From NCBI GenBank assembly GCA_016124235.1, contig WGOC01000019.1:124001-188000 (forward strand): 64,000 nucleotides of DNA, given 5' to 3'. Below the pieces are notes generated by a model. It was not told the DNA's origin. It worked only from the letters and a program-made list of their open reading frames with translations, and ran no database searches. The stretch comes from a bacterium. Its GTDB lineage: Bacteria; Verrucomicrobiota; Verrucomicrobiia; Limisphaerales; RI-55. The position numbers were made by a program, and so were the translations under genes. The stretch's first letter is position 1. Every line of letters begins with the position of its first letter. This document shows, one piece after another, positions 1-8,900 of this stretch.

Positions 1-935
1 AACAGTCGATGCATCTGCTCGATGCAACCTTCGTGCAGGCCCTTTTCTTTCATCACCTTGTAGAGAATCGAAATGTAAAGTGGCACGACGGGAATCGCCG
101 AACTCGCCTGCGTGACGAGTGCCTTGTTGATCGAGACAAACGCCCGGCCGTTCTTCGTGGACAGACGCTTTTGTAGATCGTGAGCCGTTTTTTCCAGGTC
201 TTCCTTCGCGCGGCCAATCGTGCCGTTGCGATAAATCGCCCACGTGAGGTCCGGGCCGATGTAGGAATAAGCGACGGTCGTGAATCCGTCCGCGAGCACG
301 TTCGCCGCTTCAAGCGCGTCAATCCACATCCGCCAATCCTCCCCGCCCATGACGGCAACCGTGTCGGCAATGTCCTGTTCATTCGCCGGCTCGATCGAAA
401 CCGGATTCACGGTGCCCTTGTCCGTATCGACGGTTTTCGAGGTGAACGTTTCACCGACGGGTTTCAAGGTCGACTTGGCCGTGACGCCGGTTTTGGGATG
501 CGTTCGCCGGGGTGAGGCGAGACTGTAAACGAGGAGATCAATCTGGCCGAGGTCCTCTTTGATGGCGTTAATCGCCTCCTGCTTGATCGCGTCGGAAAAC
601 GCGTCGCCATTGATGCTGCGCGCGTAAAGTCCTTCCGCCTTGGCGGCTTTCTCAAAAGCAATGGAATTATACCAGCCGGCGGTCCCGAGCTTGTCCGGCT
701 CGCTGGGACGTTCGAAGAACACACCCAACGTCTTGGCGCCGCCGCCAAACGCGGCCGCGATTCGGGAGGCCAGCCCGTAGCCGGTTGAGCTGCCGACCAC
801 TAGAACCCGCTTGGGCGCGTTGGCCACCGGGCCTTGTTTTTTGATGTAACCGATCCATTCTTGCACGTGCGCCGCGCAGCCTTCCGGGTGCGCCGTCACG
901 CAAATAAAGCCGCGAATCTTGGGTTTGATGATCAT
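1..935 (-). CDS. fabV: Trans-2-enoyl-CoA/ACP reductase FabV, 5' part (runs off left edge)
   Basis: NADH-dependent reduction of trans-2-enoyl-ACP/CoA, last step of the fatty-acid elongation cycle, cytoplasmic. The frame is open from an ATG at 935 down to base 1 (about 311 residues of a family that is about 400 long). The N-terminus begins [20 protein letters not shown], the family hallmark. A Rossmann segment [13 protein letters not shown] follows, and the catalytic Y-x8-K is present as [10 protein letters not shown]. The C-terminal quarter lies outside the window. FabV is the triclosan-insensitive ENR type. The upstream gap (936-1146) is AT-rich and shared with the divergent VOC gene. Identification is secure from the motifs; the end is simply not seen. 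Confidence 0.93.
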   Translation of the reverse strand, partial: MIIKPKIRGFICVTAHPEGCAAHVQEWIGYIKKQGPVANAPKRVLVVGSSTGYGLASRIAAAFGGGAKTLGVFFERPSEPDKLGTAGWYNSIAFEKAAKAEGLYARSINGDAFSDAIKQEAINAIKEDLGQIDLLVYSLASPRRTHPKTGVTAKSTLKPVGETFTSKTVDTDKGTVNPVSIEPANEQDIADTVAVMGGEDWRMWIDALEAANVLADGFTTVAYSYIGPDLTWAIYRNGTIGRAKEDLEKTAHDLQKRLSTKNGRAFVSINKALVTQASSAIPVVPLYISILYKVMKEKGLHEGCIEQMHRL

Positions 936-1146
936 CGGGCGAGGACAATGTCAGCCGGCCTGCGGTGAATCGAGAAATTTTCCCGCGTCGATTTGTAACC
1001 TTTCGCGGCTTGTCTTGGGCGAAAAATGGTCTGTGATTGGTGTCGCTGATCTTCGACAAAACTTTTTAAAAAAAATTTCTGTCGAATGTCCTGCCCCGGC
1101 GAAACCGTTCGTCTTACCTGCGAACAACGAACATTTGATCAACGAA

Positions 1147-1593
1147 ATGAATCCTCCCACCAATTCCACACTCGTCAGTCCTTACCTCTTTTTCGAAGGC
1201 CGTTGCGAAGAAGCGCTAAACTTCTATCAGAAAGCGATCGGAGCAAAACTCCTGTTCAAGATGCATTACAAGGACAGTCCGGATCAGTCGGGCTGCCCGG
1301 CCGGCTCGGGCGACAAGGTGATGCACATGACTTTTCAAGTCGGGCAAACTCTCGTCCTGGCCTCCGACGGACGCTGTTCGGGCAAGACCGATTTTAATGG
1401 ATTCGGTCTGTCATTGACCGTCGCCGATGCGGCTTCTTCCGAGAAATATTTCAAGGCCTTGAGCGAAGGCGGTCAGGTGCAGATGCCGTTGACCAAGACG
1501 TTTTTTTCACCCAGTTTTGGCATGGTGGCCGATCGGTTTGGCGTCATGTGGATGGTTTACGTGCAGGCGCCCAATCCCGGCCAACCCGCTTGA
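1147..1593 (+). CDS. VOC (glyoxalase/PhnB-like) family protein
   Basis: About 148 residues when started at the ATG at 1147, which opens directly on the fold (LVSPYLFFEGRCEEALNFYQ); the frame continues upstream but gives non-conserved sequence. The pattern of an opening FEGRCEEALNFYQ helix, a middle GDKVMHMTFQVG strand and a closing FGMVADRFGVMWMV segment is that of PhnB/3-demethylubiquinone-methyltransferase-like VOC proteins. The substrate cannot be told from sequence. It is the first gene of a same-strand run to 8714 that also contains YCII, SRPBCC and an ECF42-type sigma factor, and two more VOC proteins lie at 3168 and 4073. Confidence 0.85.
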   Translation: MNPPTNSTLVSPYLFFEGRCEEALNFYQKAIGAKLLFKMHYKDSPDQSGCPAGSGDKVMHMTFQVGQTLVLASDGRCSGKTDFNGFGLSLTVADAASSEKYFKALSEGGQVQMPLTKTFFSPSFGMVADRFGVMWMVYVQAPNPGQPA

Positions 1594-1657
1594 CGCACCA
1601 AAATTTGTCGCCATTAAAAATTCAAAACTCAATCCGACCCTCAACTCACAATTAACG

Positions 1658-2059
1658 ATGAATCCTGACAATCAAAACGGCTACATGCTCATCTTCCGCG
1701 GCACCGACTGGTACAAAGGTCTTTCGCCAGAACAAATGCAACAAGTCTTCGATCAATGGATGAACTGGTTCAACGGCCTGAAGGAAGACGGCCGCGCGAT
1801 CGCCGGCAATCCGCTCGAGAAGGAAGGCCGAATCGTGTCCGGCAAAAATCGCGTCGTGTCCGACGGCCCGTTCGCCGAGGCGAAGGAAACGATCGGCGGC
1901 TATTTTTTGCTGAACGTGAAGACCATGGACGAAGCCGTCGCCATCGCGAAGGACTGCCCGGGATTGCCGTACGGCATTCGCGTGGAAGTCCGGCCGGTCG
2001 CGCCGCAGTGCCCGATCAACGCAGAACTTCAAGCCGAGACGGAACTGGCGACAGTGTAA
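1658..2059 (+). CDS. YCII-related (DGPF-domain) protein
   Basis: 133 residues from the ATG at 1658. The sequence YMLIFRGTDWYKGLSPEQ opens the domain, and the signature stretch VVSDGPFAEAKETIGGYFLL contains the DGPF motif and the following ExKE/GGYF block typical of YCII-like dimeric alpha/beta-barrel proteins. The catalytic activity of this group is not established. DGPF proteins are the characteristic genetic partners of ECF42 sigma factors, and one such sigma factor lies about 5.4 kb downstream on the same strand, so this is a likely member of its regulon (inference). Confidence 0.9.
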   Translation: MNPDNQNGYMLIFRGTDWYKGLSPEQMQQVFDQWMNWFNGLKEDGRAIAGNPLEKEGRIVSGKNRVVSDGPFAEAKETIGGYFLLNVKTMDEAVAIAKDCPGLPYGIRVEVRPVAPQCPINAELQAETELATV

Positions 2060-2191
2060 ACGCGGCGTCCGCATAGAAACTGAATTTGATCCCGGTGAAA
2101 CCGGCGGGTGTTGTTGGAACACACAACGCCCGCCATCGAAAAAGGAGCGGCCTCCAACCAGATCAGATCCAACAAAACCGAATTCTCCAAG

Positions 2192-2725
2192 ATGATCACG
2201 CTTCCCCAAGGAACCAACTCGGCAGCAAATGAAACAGCTGTCCGACCGTTCATTATCTCGCGAACTTTTGACGCGCCACGCGAACGCGTATGGGCAGCGT
2301 GGACTCAGCGGGCAGAACTGATGAAATGGTTCGGGCCATCGGGTTTTACGATGCCGGCCGCAAAAATGGATTTCCGTCCGGGCGGGTCGTTTCATTACTG
2401 CTTGTGCGCGCCGAACGGTTCGGAAATGTGGGGACGGTTTGTTTATCGGGAAATCGTGGAGCCGGAGCGCATCGTTCTAGTGAATTCATTTTCTGACGAA
2501 GACGGGGGCATCACACGGCACCCAATGAGCGCCACGTGGCCGTTGGAAATGCTCTCAAAGAGCACGTTCACTTTCGAAGGTGGCAAAACCAGACTCACTC
2601 TCGAAATGACACCGGTCAATCCGACGCCCGCGGAGCGGAAGACTTTTGACGAATCGCACGAGGGCATGAAGCAGGGATGGGCGGGAACCTTCGGGCAATT
2701 GGAAACCTACCTCACAAAAGCATGA
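2192..2725 (+). CDS. SRPBCC/AHSA1 domain protein
   Basis: 177 residues from the ATG at 2192; an in-frame upstream start at 2108 would add 28 non-conserved residues. The START-like fold is indicated by IISRTFDAPRERVWAAWT at the N-terminal strand/helix, WFGPSGFTMPAAKMDFRPGG in the middle, and EGMKQGWAGTFGQLETYL in the long C-terminal helix, the standard AHSA1 pattern. Such proteins bind hydrophobic ligands in a helix-grip pocket; the ligand here is unknown. The stop codon overlaps the next start (ATGA), indicating translational coupling with the GFA gene. Confidence 0.9.
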   Translation: MITLPQGTNSAANETAVRPFIISRTFDAPRERVWAAWTQRAELMKWFGPSGFTMPAAKMDFRPGGSFHYCLCAPNGSEMWGRFVYREIVEPERIVLVNSFSDEDGGITRHPMSATWPLEMLSKSTFTFEGGKTRLTLEMTPVNPTPAERKTFDESHEGMKQGWAGTFGQLETYLTKA

Positions 2726-3162
2726 GCGTGAACCTGCCATTCTCGGGCGGTTGTTTGTGCGGCGCGATTCGTTACGAATGCAATGCGGAGCCCTTCATGA
2801 TGTTCAACTGTCATTGTCGCGATTGCCAGCGCGTGACCGGCGGTAGTTTCGTTTCCGCCATGCTGGTTCCTGCTTCCGCGTTCCGTTTAACCAAAGGCGA
2901 ATTGCGTCACCACTTCACGCCTAGCCTCGCCGGCGGCCGGCACAAACGCGGTTTTTGTCCGGACTGCGGTTCACGAATTACCGGCGGCGAAAACGCCGAC
3001 AAGCCGGTCAGCTTCATCGGCATTACTGCGGGTAGTCTTGACGATCCTTCATGGTTTCGGCCACAGATGGATTTCTTTGTTTCGGATGCGCAACCGTGGG
3101 ATCAGATGGACGCCGGCATTCCCAAGTTTGAACTTTATCCGCCCCCTCCCAGACGTAGCTAA
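2722..3162 (+). CDS. GFA family (Gfa-like/CENP-V) zinc protein
   Basis: 146 residues from the ATG at 2722, which overlaps the previous stop. Zinc-ligand cysteines of the fold are all present: GGCLCGAIRYEC, NCHCRDCQR and GFCPDCGSRITG. The family includes the glutathione-dependent formaldehyde-activating protein, but most members are uncharacterised, so only the fold and metal sites should be taken as known. Member of the same-strand accessory cluster. Confidence 0.9.
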   Translation: MSVNLPFSGGCLCGAIRYECNAEPFMMFNCHCRDCQRVTGGSFVSAMLVPASAFRLTKGELRHHFTPSLAGGRHKRGFCPDCGSRITGGENADKPVSFIGITAGSLDDPSWFRPQMDFFVSDAQPWDQMDAGIPKFELYPPPPRRS

Positions 3163-3167
3163 CGAGC

Positions 3168-3644
3168 ATGCAAAAGATCTCACCATTTCTCTGGTTTGAC
3201 GACCAGGCAGAGGAAGCCGCGAAGTTTTACACCTCGATTTTTAAACAATCGAAAATAAAGAGCATCATTCGCTGCGGCGACGCGGGACCTGGTCCAAAGG
3301 GATCCGTGCTGACCGTTACGTTCGAGCTCGAAGGACATGAATACATCGCGCTCAATGGAGGGCCGCAGTACAAATTCAACGAGTCCGTTTCGTTCATGGT
3401 GCATTGCAAAACGCAGGCGGAAGTGGACCGTTATTGGAAGAAACTCACCGCTGACGGCGGCGAGGCGGTAGCGTGCGGTTGGCTCAAAGACAAATACGGA
3501 CTTTGCTGGCAAATCGTGCCGACTGTGTTGCTCGAACTGATTGCGTCCAAGGACGCGGCCAAATCACAACGTGTCATGCAGGCCATGATGAACATGGTGA
3601 AGCTCGACATCAAAAAGCTGAAGGAAGCCGCTAAAGGCAAATAG
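3168..3644 (+). CDS. VOC family protein, PhnB/3-demethylubiquinone-methyltransferase-like
   Basis: 158 residues, starting 5 bases after the GFA stop. ISPFLWFDDQAEEAAKFYTS is the usual opening of this VOC subgroup, with GGPQYKFNESVSFMVHC in the middle, then CGWLKDKYGLCWQIVP and a C-terminal segment ending VMQAMMNMVKLDIKKLKEA. Length and order match the family throughout. It is probably a small-molecule-binding or resistance-type enzyme; the substrate is unknown. Confidence 0.9.
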   Translation: MQKISPFLWFDDQAEEAAKFYTSIFKQSKIKSIIRCGDAGPGPKGSVLTVTFELEGHEYIALNGGPQYKFNESVSFMVHCKTQAEVDRYWKKLTADGGEAVACGWLKDKYGLCWQIVPTVLLELIASKDAAKSQRVMQAMMNMVKLDIKKLKEAAKGK

Positions 3645-3657
3645 CGAAGATCGGCCC

Positions 3658-4053
3658 ATGAATGACGCGAAACGAAAGCCGACCACGATCGACGAGTATT
3701 TGGCGACCGTTCCCGAAGAGCAACGGCCGGTGCTCGTCAAATTGCGACAATTGATTCACAAAATCGTCCCCCGAGCCGAGGAATACATCAGCTATGGTCT
3801 GGCTGCGTTCCGGTTGAATGGGCGTCCGCTGGTGGCCTTTGGTGGTTGGGATAATCACTGTGCTTTCTATCCCATGAGCGGGCGGACATTAGTGGCCTTC
3901 GGCGACGAGCTGGAAGGTTTCAGTCGAAGCAAGGGAACCATCCGTTTTACGCGTGACAATCCATTGCCGGCCGCCATTGTCCGCAAGTTGGTGAAAGCGA
4001 GAATCGCCGAAAACAAACTCAAAACGGCAGATGCAAAAGGTAAAAAACGCTGA
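3658..4053 (+). CDS. DUF1801 (YdhG/iron-chaperone-fold) protein
   Basis: 131 residues. TIDEYLATVPEEQRPVLVKL starts the domain, followed by ISYGLAAFRLNGRPLVAFGG, HCAFYPMSG and GTIRFTRDNPLPAAIVRKLV, the conserved DUF1801 blocks. The fold is related to frataxin-like/YdhG proteins; function is not established. It lies 13 bases after the preceding VOC gene, in the same operon-like run. Confidence 0.9.
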   Translation: MNDAKRKPTTIDEYLATVPEEQRPVLVKLRQLIHKIVPRAEEYISYGLAAFRLNGRPLVAFGGWDNHCAFYPMSGRTLVAFGDELEGFSRSKGTIRFTRDNPLPAAIVRKLVKARIAENKLKTADAKGKKR

Positions 4054-4072
4054 GTCGCCGGTCGGTCCGGAC

Positions 4073-4465
4073 ATGTCGTCAAAGGGTTTCCAAACGGAGG
4101 TCACCGCAACGCTTTCCGTCCGGAATTGGGATGCGGCGATGGCTTTTTACGAGGCGGCTTTTGGCGCGATCGAATTGTATCGCGTGCCCGGCGGTGGCGT
4201 TGGCCAGCTGTCGGTGTTCGGCGCGAAATTCTGGGTGGCGGAAGAATCGCCCGAACATTTGAATTTCAGCCCCGAATCGATCGGCGGTTGTTCGGTCCGC
4301 ATGTTGTTGATTGTGGAAGATCCGGCGGCCGTTCATGCGCAAGCGATCCGCGCGGGAGCCAGGGAAGTTTATCCGGTCAACGACGCGCATTGCTGGCGGC
4401 TCGGGCGGATTGTTGATCCGTTCGGGCATCACTGGGAAATCGGTCGTCCTCTGGAGGAAGAGTAG
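4073..4465 (+). CDS. VOC (glyoxalase) family protein
   Basis: 130 residues from the ATG at 4073. An alternative ATG at 4031 lies inside the 3' end of the DUF1801 gene and would add 14 residues lacking conservation. TATLSVRNWDAAMAFYEAAF and DPFGHHWEIGRPLEEE at the C-terminus are typical of VOC proteins of the bleomycin-resistance/PhnB type. Third VOC gene of the cluster; substrate unknown. Confidence 0.85.
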   Translation: MSSKGFQTEVTATLSVRNWDAAMAFYEAAFGAIELYRVPGGGVGQLSVFGAKFWVAEESPEHLNFSPESIGGCSVRMLLIVEDPAAVHAQAIRAGAREVYPVNDAHCWRLGRIVDPFGHHWEIGRPLEEE

Positions 4466-4499
4466 GCGGGAAAACCTCCAACGATACCTGACTCTCGAA

Positions 4500-5213
4500 A
4501 TGCCAGACGCGCTCCAAACCTTGTTCGAGGCGATCTTCGAAGACGATCGAAGCAAGGTTCGGGATTTGATCAAGCGGGACAACGCGCTGGTGAAACTGGG
4601 TTCTGAAAAGGCGAGTCTTGAACCAAGTATTGTTCATTGGATTTATGTCGGTGACACCGCGTTGCACGTCGCGGCGGCCGGACATCGTACGGAGATCGTA
4701 AAATCGCTGATCAATGCCGGAGCGGATGTGGGCGCGGCAAAGAATCATCGACGGAGTCAACCGTTGCATTACGCGGCTGATGGTTATTCGGAGAGTCCTT
4801 CGTGGGATGCTGCGAAACAGGTCGCGACAATCCGAGTGCTCATCGAAGCCGGAGCCGATCTTGGTGCACAGGACAAAAATGGGGCGACACCCCTTCATCG
4901 ATCAGTTCGCACGCGATGCGCCGCCGCAACGGAATTTCTTCTCAATGCGGGGAGCGATCCCACGCTCAGAAACAAGCCCGGTTCAACGCCGTTTCATCTG
5001 GCCGTTCAAACCACCGGACGGGGCGGCAGCGGATCGACGAAAGCGAAGGACGCGCAACGGCAAATCATTTGCGCTTTTCTCGATCACGGTGTGAAACCCA
5101 CGATCAAGGATGGGAAAGGCAAAACTGTTTTAGATTGGGCCAAAAGCGCTTGGATTCGTGAGTTGCTGGAGAATGGCAATGGCGCCGCCAGAAGAATTGG
5201 ATTTCCCCAATGA
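4500..5213 (+). CDS. Ankyrin-repeat protein
   Basis: 237 residues from the ATG at 4500. At least four ankyrin repeats are visible, each with the TALH/PLHxA and AGAD-type turns: GDTALHVAAAGHRTEIVKSL, QPLHYAADGY, GATPLHRSVRTRCAAATEFL and GSTPFHLAVQTTGRGG, followed by a fifth partial one. There is no signal peptide, so it is probably a cytoplasmic protein-protein interaction module. Its partner is not evident. Confidence 0.88.
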   Translation: MPDALQTLFEAIFEDDRSKVRDLIKRDNALVKLGSEKASLEPSIVHWIYVGDTALHVAAAGHRTEIVKSLINAGADVGAAKNHRRSQPLHYAADGYSESPSWDAAKQVATIRVLIEAGADLGAQDKNGATPLHRSVRTRCAAATEFLLNAGSDPTLRNKPGSTPFHLAVQTTGRGGSGSTKAKDAQRQIICAFLDHGVKPTIKDGKGKTVLDWAKSAWIRELLENGNGAARRIGFPQ

Positions 5214-5250
5214 ACGAATATTTCTCTAAACCAAAACCACACACAAAATC

Positions 5251-6417
5251 ATGAGCAAGATCCGCGTATTGGTCGGGACAAAAAAGGGCGCCTTCATCTG
5301 CACGGCGGATGGCGCGCGCAAAACCTGGGACATCAGCGGACCGCACTTCGCTGGTTGGGAAATTTACCATCTCAAAGGATCGGCTGTGGATCCGAATCGC
5401 ATTTACGCCTCACAATCCAGCGGGTGGTTTGGCCAGGTGACGCAACGCTCAGATGACGGTGGCAAGACCTGGAACACACCGGGAAGCAGTCCCGAGGAAA
5501 TGAAAAGCACCGACGGCATGCCGAGGGGCGAGAGCAACAAATTCATTTACGACGGCGAGGTGGGCAAACACCTGTGGTATGATGGCACACCGCATCCCTG
5601 GGAGTTCAAACGCATCTGGCACATTGAGCCTTCGCCGAGCGATCCGGACACCGCGTACGCCGGCGCGGAAGATGCGGCGATCTTCAAAACCACCGACGGC
5701 GGCAAAACGTGGAAGGAACTCCCCGGATTGCGCAAGGCCAAGAGCCAGCTCTGGCAACCCGGCGCCGGCGGCATGGCCGTTCACACGATTTTAATCGACC
5801 CGAAGAACGAGAAACGAATTTATGTTGCGATCTCGGCTGGCGGTTGTTTCCGCACCGATGACGGCGGCGAAACCTGGAAGCCAATCACCAAGGGCTTGAA
5901 GTCGCCGTACGAACTGCCCGATCCGGATGCGGAGGTTGGTCATTGTGTGCATCGAATCACGTTGCATCCCTCGCGGCCGGACCGGTTGTTCATGCAAAAG
6001 CATTGGGACGTGTTGCGCACCGACGACGCGGGCGAGCAATGGAACGAAGTCAGCGGAAACTTGCCGACGGACTTTGGTTTTCCGATCGATGTTCACGCGC
6101 ATGAGCCGGAGACGATCTACGTCGTGCCGATCACAAGCGACGCGCTGCACTATCCGCCGGAAGGCAAGCTTCGCGTGTTCCGCAGCCGCACGGGTGGCAA
6201 CGAATGGGAAGGGCTGACCAACGGCCTGCCGCAAAAGAATTGCTACGTAAACATTCTGCGCGACGCGATGGCGGTGGATCGACTTGATCCGTGTGGCATC
6301 TATTTTGGAACGACGGGCGGTCAGGTTTATTGTTCGCCGGACAGCGGCGACAATTGGACGCCGATCGTCCAGCACCTGCCGCCGGTTTATTCGGTTGAAG
6401 TGCAGACTTTGAAATGA
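5251..6417 (+). CDS. Asp-box (BNR/sialidase-like) beta-propeller protein
   Basis: 388 residues. Five Asp-box motifs (SxDxGxxW type) recur along the protein: [32 protein letters not shown] and SPDSGDNW, as in sortilin/sialidase-type propellers. The start [16 protein letters not shown] and lack of a signal peptide suggest a cytoplasmic protein. No sialidase catalytic set can be assigned, so calling it a glycosidase would be over-interpretation. A MoaD/ThiS-like gene follows, separated by a palindromic repeat. Confidence 0.85.
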   Translation: MSKIRVLVGTKKGAFICTADGARKTWDISGPHFAGWEIYHLKGSAVDPNRIYASQSSGWFGQVTQRSDDGGKTWNTPGSSPEEMKSTDGMPRGESNKFIYDGEVGKHLWYDGTPHPWEFKRIWHIEPSPSDPDTAYAGAEDAAIFKTTDGGKTWKELPGLRKAKSQLWQPGAGGMAVHTILIDPKNEKRIYVAISAGGCFRTDDGGETWKPITKGLKSPYELPDPDAEVGHCVHRITLHPSRPDRLFMQKHWDVLRTDDAGEQWNEVSGNLPTDFGFPIDVHAHEPETIYVVPITSDALHYPPEGKLRVFRSRTGGNEWEGLTNGLPQKNCYVNILRDAMAVDRLDPCGIYFGTTGGQVYCSPDSGDNWTPIVQHLPPVYSVEVQTLK

Positions 6418-6426
6418 CAATCACGC

Positions 6427-6508
6427 ACCGCAGAGACGCTGAGCCGCAGAGAGTTTAACTCACGAAAGTCGGGGGCTTTTTCCCTCCGCGTCTTCGCGTC
6501 TCGGCGGT
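6427..6508. repeat. Imperfect palindromic repeat of the 'cgcagagacgc' type
   Basis: Two 25-base arms (6427-6451 and 6484-6508) are reverse complements at 20 of 25 positions and enclose a 32-base spacer. The arm wording (accgcagagacgc / cttcgcgtctcggcggt) is like a small interspersed palindrome I have seen in many environmental bacterial genomes. It lies between the propeller and MoaD/ThiS genes and could act as an mRNA-stabilising or attenuating hairpin. Only one copy was noticed in this window. Confidence 0.6.
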
Positions 6509-6522
6509 TTAATAACTTTGAT

Positions 6523-6819
6523 ATGATCCGTGTCGTTCTCCCATTTCATTTGCGCAATCTCGCTCGGGTGGAGGGCGAGGTGCAGGTGGACGTTTCTTCG
6601 TCGCCCACGATCGGCGCCGTGCTGGATGCGATCGAAGCCAGCTATCCCGTCTTGCGCGGAACAATCCGCGATCACGGCACATTGAAGCGCCGGCCGTTCA
6701 TTCGTTACTTCGCCTGCAAGGAAGACCTGTCGCTCGAACCGACCGATACGCGGCTCCCGGAGCCGATCATTAACGGCAGCGAACCGTTTTTGGTCGTCGG
6801 CGCGATGGCTGGCGGTTGA
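6523..6819 (+). CDS. MoaD/ThiS-family ubiquitin-like protein
   Basis: 98 residues with a beta-grasp pattern: [19 protein letters not shown], a central helix [16 protein letters not shown], then [16 protein letters not shown]. The C-terminal Gly-Gly needed for adenylation/thiocarboxylation is present. No moaE, thiG or E1-like (MoeB/ThiF) gene is in the window, so the sulfur acceptor is unknown. Its genomic neighbour is the Asp-box propeller protein. Confidence 0.87.
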   Translation: MIRVVLPFHLRNLARVEGEVQVDVSSSPTIGAVLDAIEASYPVLRGTIRDHGTLKRRPFIRYFACKEDLSLEPTDTRLPEPIINGSEPFLVVGAMAGG

Positions 6820-6856
6820 ATCGAGCGATCCAATCAGAACTGAAATCATTCATCCC

Positions 6857-7396
6857 ATGCTCAAGAAAATTCTCATCGGCCTCGCCGTGGTTGTCGTCAT
6901 TTTAATCGTCGTCATTGCCGTGCAACCGGCGGCCTTTCAGGTCACTCGTTCAACCACGATTGCCGCGCCGCCCGAAATGGTGTTTGGCCAGGTGAATGAT
7001 TTTCACAAATGGGACGCCTGGTCGCCATGGGCGAAACTCGATCCAACGATGAACCAAACCTTCGAAGGTCCTGCCGCGGGAGTCGGCTCCGTTTACACGT
7101 GGAACGGAAACAGCCAGGTCGGCGAAGGAAGAATGACGATTACCGAAAGCGACGCGAACAAGCTTGTCGGCATCAAACTGGAGTTCCTCAAACCGATGGC
7201 GACGGTGAATCACACGACGTTTGATCTCAAAGCGGACGGAACCAACACATCGGTTGTCTGGTCAATGGCGGGCACGAACAATTTCATGGGCAAGGCATTC
7301 TGTTTGTTCGTGAGCATGGACAAAATGGTAGGTGGCGATTTTGAAAAAGGATTGGCGCAAATGAAGGCCGTATCCGAAACGGCCGCGTCGAAATAG
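6857..7396 (+). CDS. SRPBCC (polyketide cyclase/dehydrase-like) protein with N-terminal membrane anchor
   Basis: 179 residues. A hydrophobic segment (IGLAVVVVILIVVIAV, about residues 6-21) precedes a helix-grip domain starting at STTIAAPPEMVFGQVNDFHK and ending DFEKGLAQMKAVSE. This arrangement (single anchor plus START-like domain) is common in soil bacteria. The ligand is unknown. It lies just upstream of the ECF42-type sigma factor gene. Confidence 0.88.
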   Translation: MLKKILIGLAVVVVILIVVIAVQPAAFQVTRSTTIAAPPEMVFGQVNDFHKWDAWSPWAKLDPTMNQTFEGPAAGVGSVYTWNGNSQVGEGRMTITESDANKLVGIKLEFLKPMATVNHTTFDLKADGTNTSVVWSMAGTNNFMGKAFCLFVSMDKMVGGDFEKGLAQMKAVSETAASK

Positions 7397-7424
7397 AATT
7401 CAGGTTTAGCGTAAGTTTGTTCTC

Positions 7425-8714
7425 ATGGGAGTGGAATCATCCGAGGTGTCTCCGAGCGAAGTCTCGCACGTTGTCGATCATTTGTTCCGCCACGAAGCGG
7501 GCAAAATGGTCGCGACCCTGACCCGCATTTTTGGAGTGCAACATCTCACGCTGGCGGAGGACGTTGTCCAGGAGGCGCTCGTCAAAGCGCTGCAGACGTG
7601 GCCGTTTCACGGTGTGCCGAAAAATCCGTCAGCGTGGATCATGCAGGTCTCGCGAAATCTCGCGCTGGATGTTGTCCGCCGGCAGAATGTCTTCCGCGAA
7701 AAGGAACCGGAAATTATCCGATTGACCGAGCGGGCTGGTGAGACTCCGGATCAACTGGTGTCACTGGACGGCGAACTGAAGGACGATCGTTTACGGATGA
7801 TGTTTGTCTGTTGCCATCCATTGATTCCGGCTGAAGCCCAGGTCGCGCTCGCCTTGAAGACGCTTTGCGGCTTCAGCGTGACGGAGATCAGCCGTGCGTT
7901 CCTATCCACCGAAGCCGCCGTCGCGAAGCGATTGACGCGCGCCAAGCAAACCATCCGGGATGCCCGGATCCGATTTGAAATTCCGGAAGGCGAAGAACTC
8001 GTGCAACGTTTGGATGGCGTGCTGCATTCGCTCTATCTCCTTTTCAACGAGGGATACAAGGCATCGGCCGGCAATGATCTCATCCGTCACGATTTGTGTG
8101 AGGAAGCGATCCGATTGACGACGCTGCTGGTTGAACATTCCACCGGCGATCGCCCCCGGGCGCACGCACTTCTTGCGTTGATGCTTTTGAACGGAGCGCG
8201 TCTGGCGGCGCGTCAAGATGCCGAGGGCCATCTGCTGCGCATGAAGGAGCAGGACCGGTCACATTGGGATCACGGATTAATCGCCCGCGGCATGTTTCAT
8301 CTCGCGCAATCGGCAGCAGGAAATGAAGTCACCGAATATCACCTGCAAGCCGGCATTGCGGCGTGTCACTGCGCGGCTCGCGATTACGCTTCAACAGATT
8401 GGCCGCAGATCCTCGGGCTCTATGATCGGCTGATTGAATTTGACGATTCGCCGGTTGTGGCTTTGAACCGCGCGGTTGCGCTCGCGGAAATCGAGGGCCC
8501 GCAGGCAGGCATCGAAGCGGTGGGCGCAATCAAGAACCTCAGTTCGCTCGAGTCCTATTATCTGCTCTATGCCGTGTTGGGTGAATTTGAAGTCCGGATG
8601 CAGCACCTCGATGCAGCGGCGGCCCACTTTCGGAAATCCATTCAACTCGCCGAAATTCAATCCGAACGTCAATTCCTGTCCCAACGATTGCGTGCCTGCG
8701 AAGAAGGAAAATAG
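7425..8714 (+). CDS. ECF42-type RNA polymerase sigma factor with C-terminal DUF6596/TPR-like extension
   Basis: 429 residues, far longer than a bare ECF factor. The sigma-2 region (about 15-95) contains LAEDVVQEALVKALQTWP and NPSAWIMQVSRNLALDVVRR; sigma-4 (about 130-195) contains LKTLCGFSVTEISRAFLSTE and AAVAKRLTRAKQTIRDARI. After it comes the extension seen in ECF42 (YLLFNEGYKASAGNDLIR, then TPR-like helices such as YDRLIEFDDSPVVALNRAVA). ECF42 factors lack an anti-sigma partner, work through this C-terminal domain, and are genetically linked to DGPF proteins, one of which is at 1658. Confidence 0.92.
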   Translation: MGVESSEVSPSEVSHVVDHLFRHEAGKMVATLTRIFGVQHLTLAEDVVQEALVKALQTWPFHGVPKNPSAWIMQVSRNLALDVVRRQNVFREKEPEIIRLTERAGETPDQLVSLDGELKDDRLRMMFVCCHPLIPAEAQVALALKTLCGFSVTEISRAFLSTEAAVAKRLTRAKQTIRDARIRFEIPEGEELVQRLDGVLHSLYLLFNEGYKASAGNDLIRHDLCEEAIRLTTLLVEHSTGDRPRAHALLALMLLNGARLAARQDAEGHLLRMKEQDRSHWDHGLIARGMFHLAQSAAGNEVTEYHLQAGIAACHCAARDYASTDWPQILGLYDRLIEFDDSPVVALNRAVALAEIEGPQAGIEAVGAIKNLSSLESYYLLYAVLGEFEVRMQHLDAAAAHFRKSIQLAEIQSERQFLSQRLRACEEGK

Positions 8715-8789
8715 CCGACTGTCGATATTCCCAAATTGGTTGAACTTTGATCGTCGCGCGCCGTTTGCCCGCGACGTCCGCCCCACTCC

Positions 8790-8817
8790 TTGACAGTTTG
8801 GAACGCTCTCCTAGGAT
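8790..8817 (+). promoter_or_regulatory. Sigma-70-like promoter for the 8901 gene
   Basis: A perfect -35 TTGACA at 8790-8795, a 16-base spacer and a -10 TAGGAT (8812-8817; four of six consensus bases) lie 83 bases upstream of the ATG at 8901. It starts a new transcription unit after the ECF42 gene. Confidence 0.5.
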
Positions 8818-8900
8818 CACGAAACCATCCCGAGCGCGACCAGATATGTTCCTCGTTCGGGTCGGCAACTCTCGAACATCAACCTGCGGCAAATACGATC

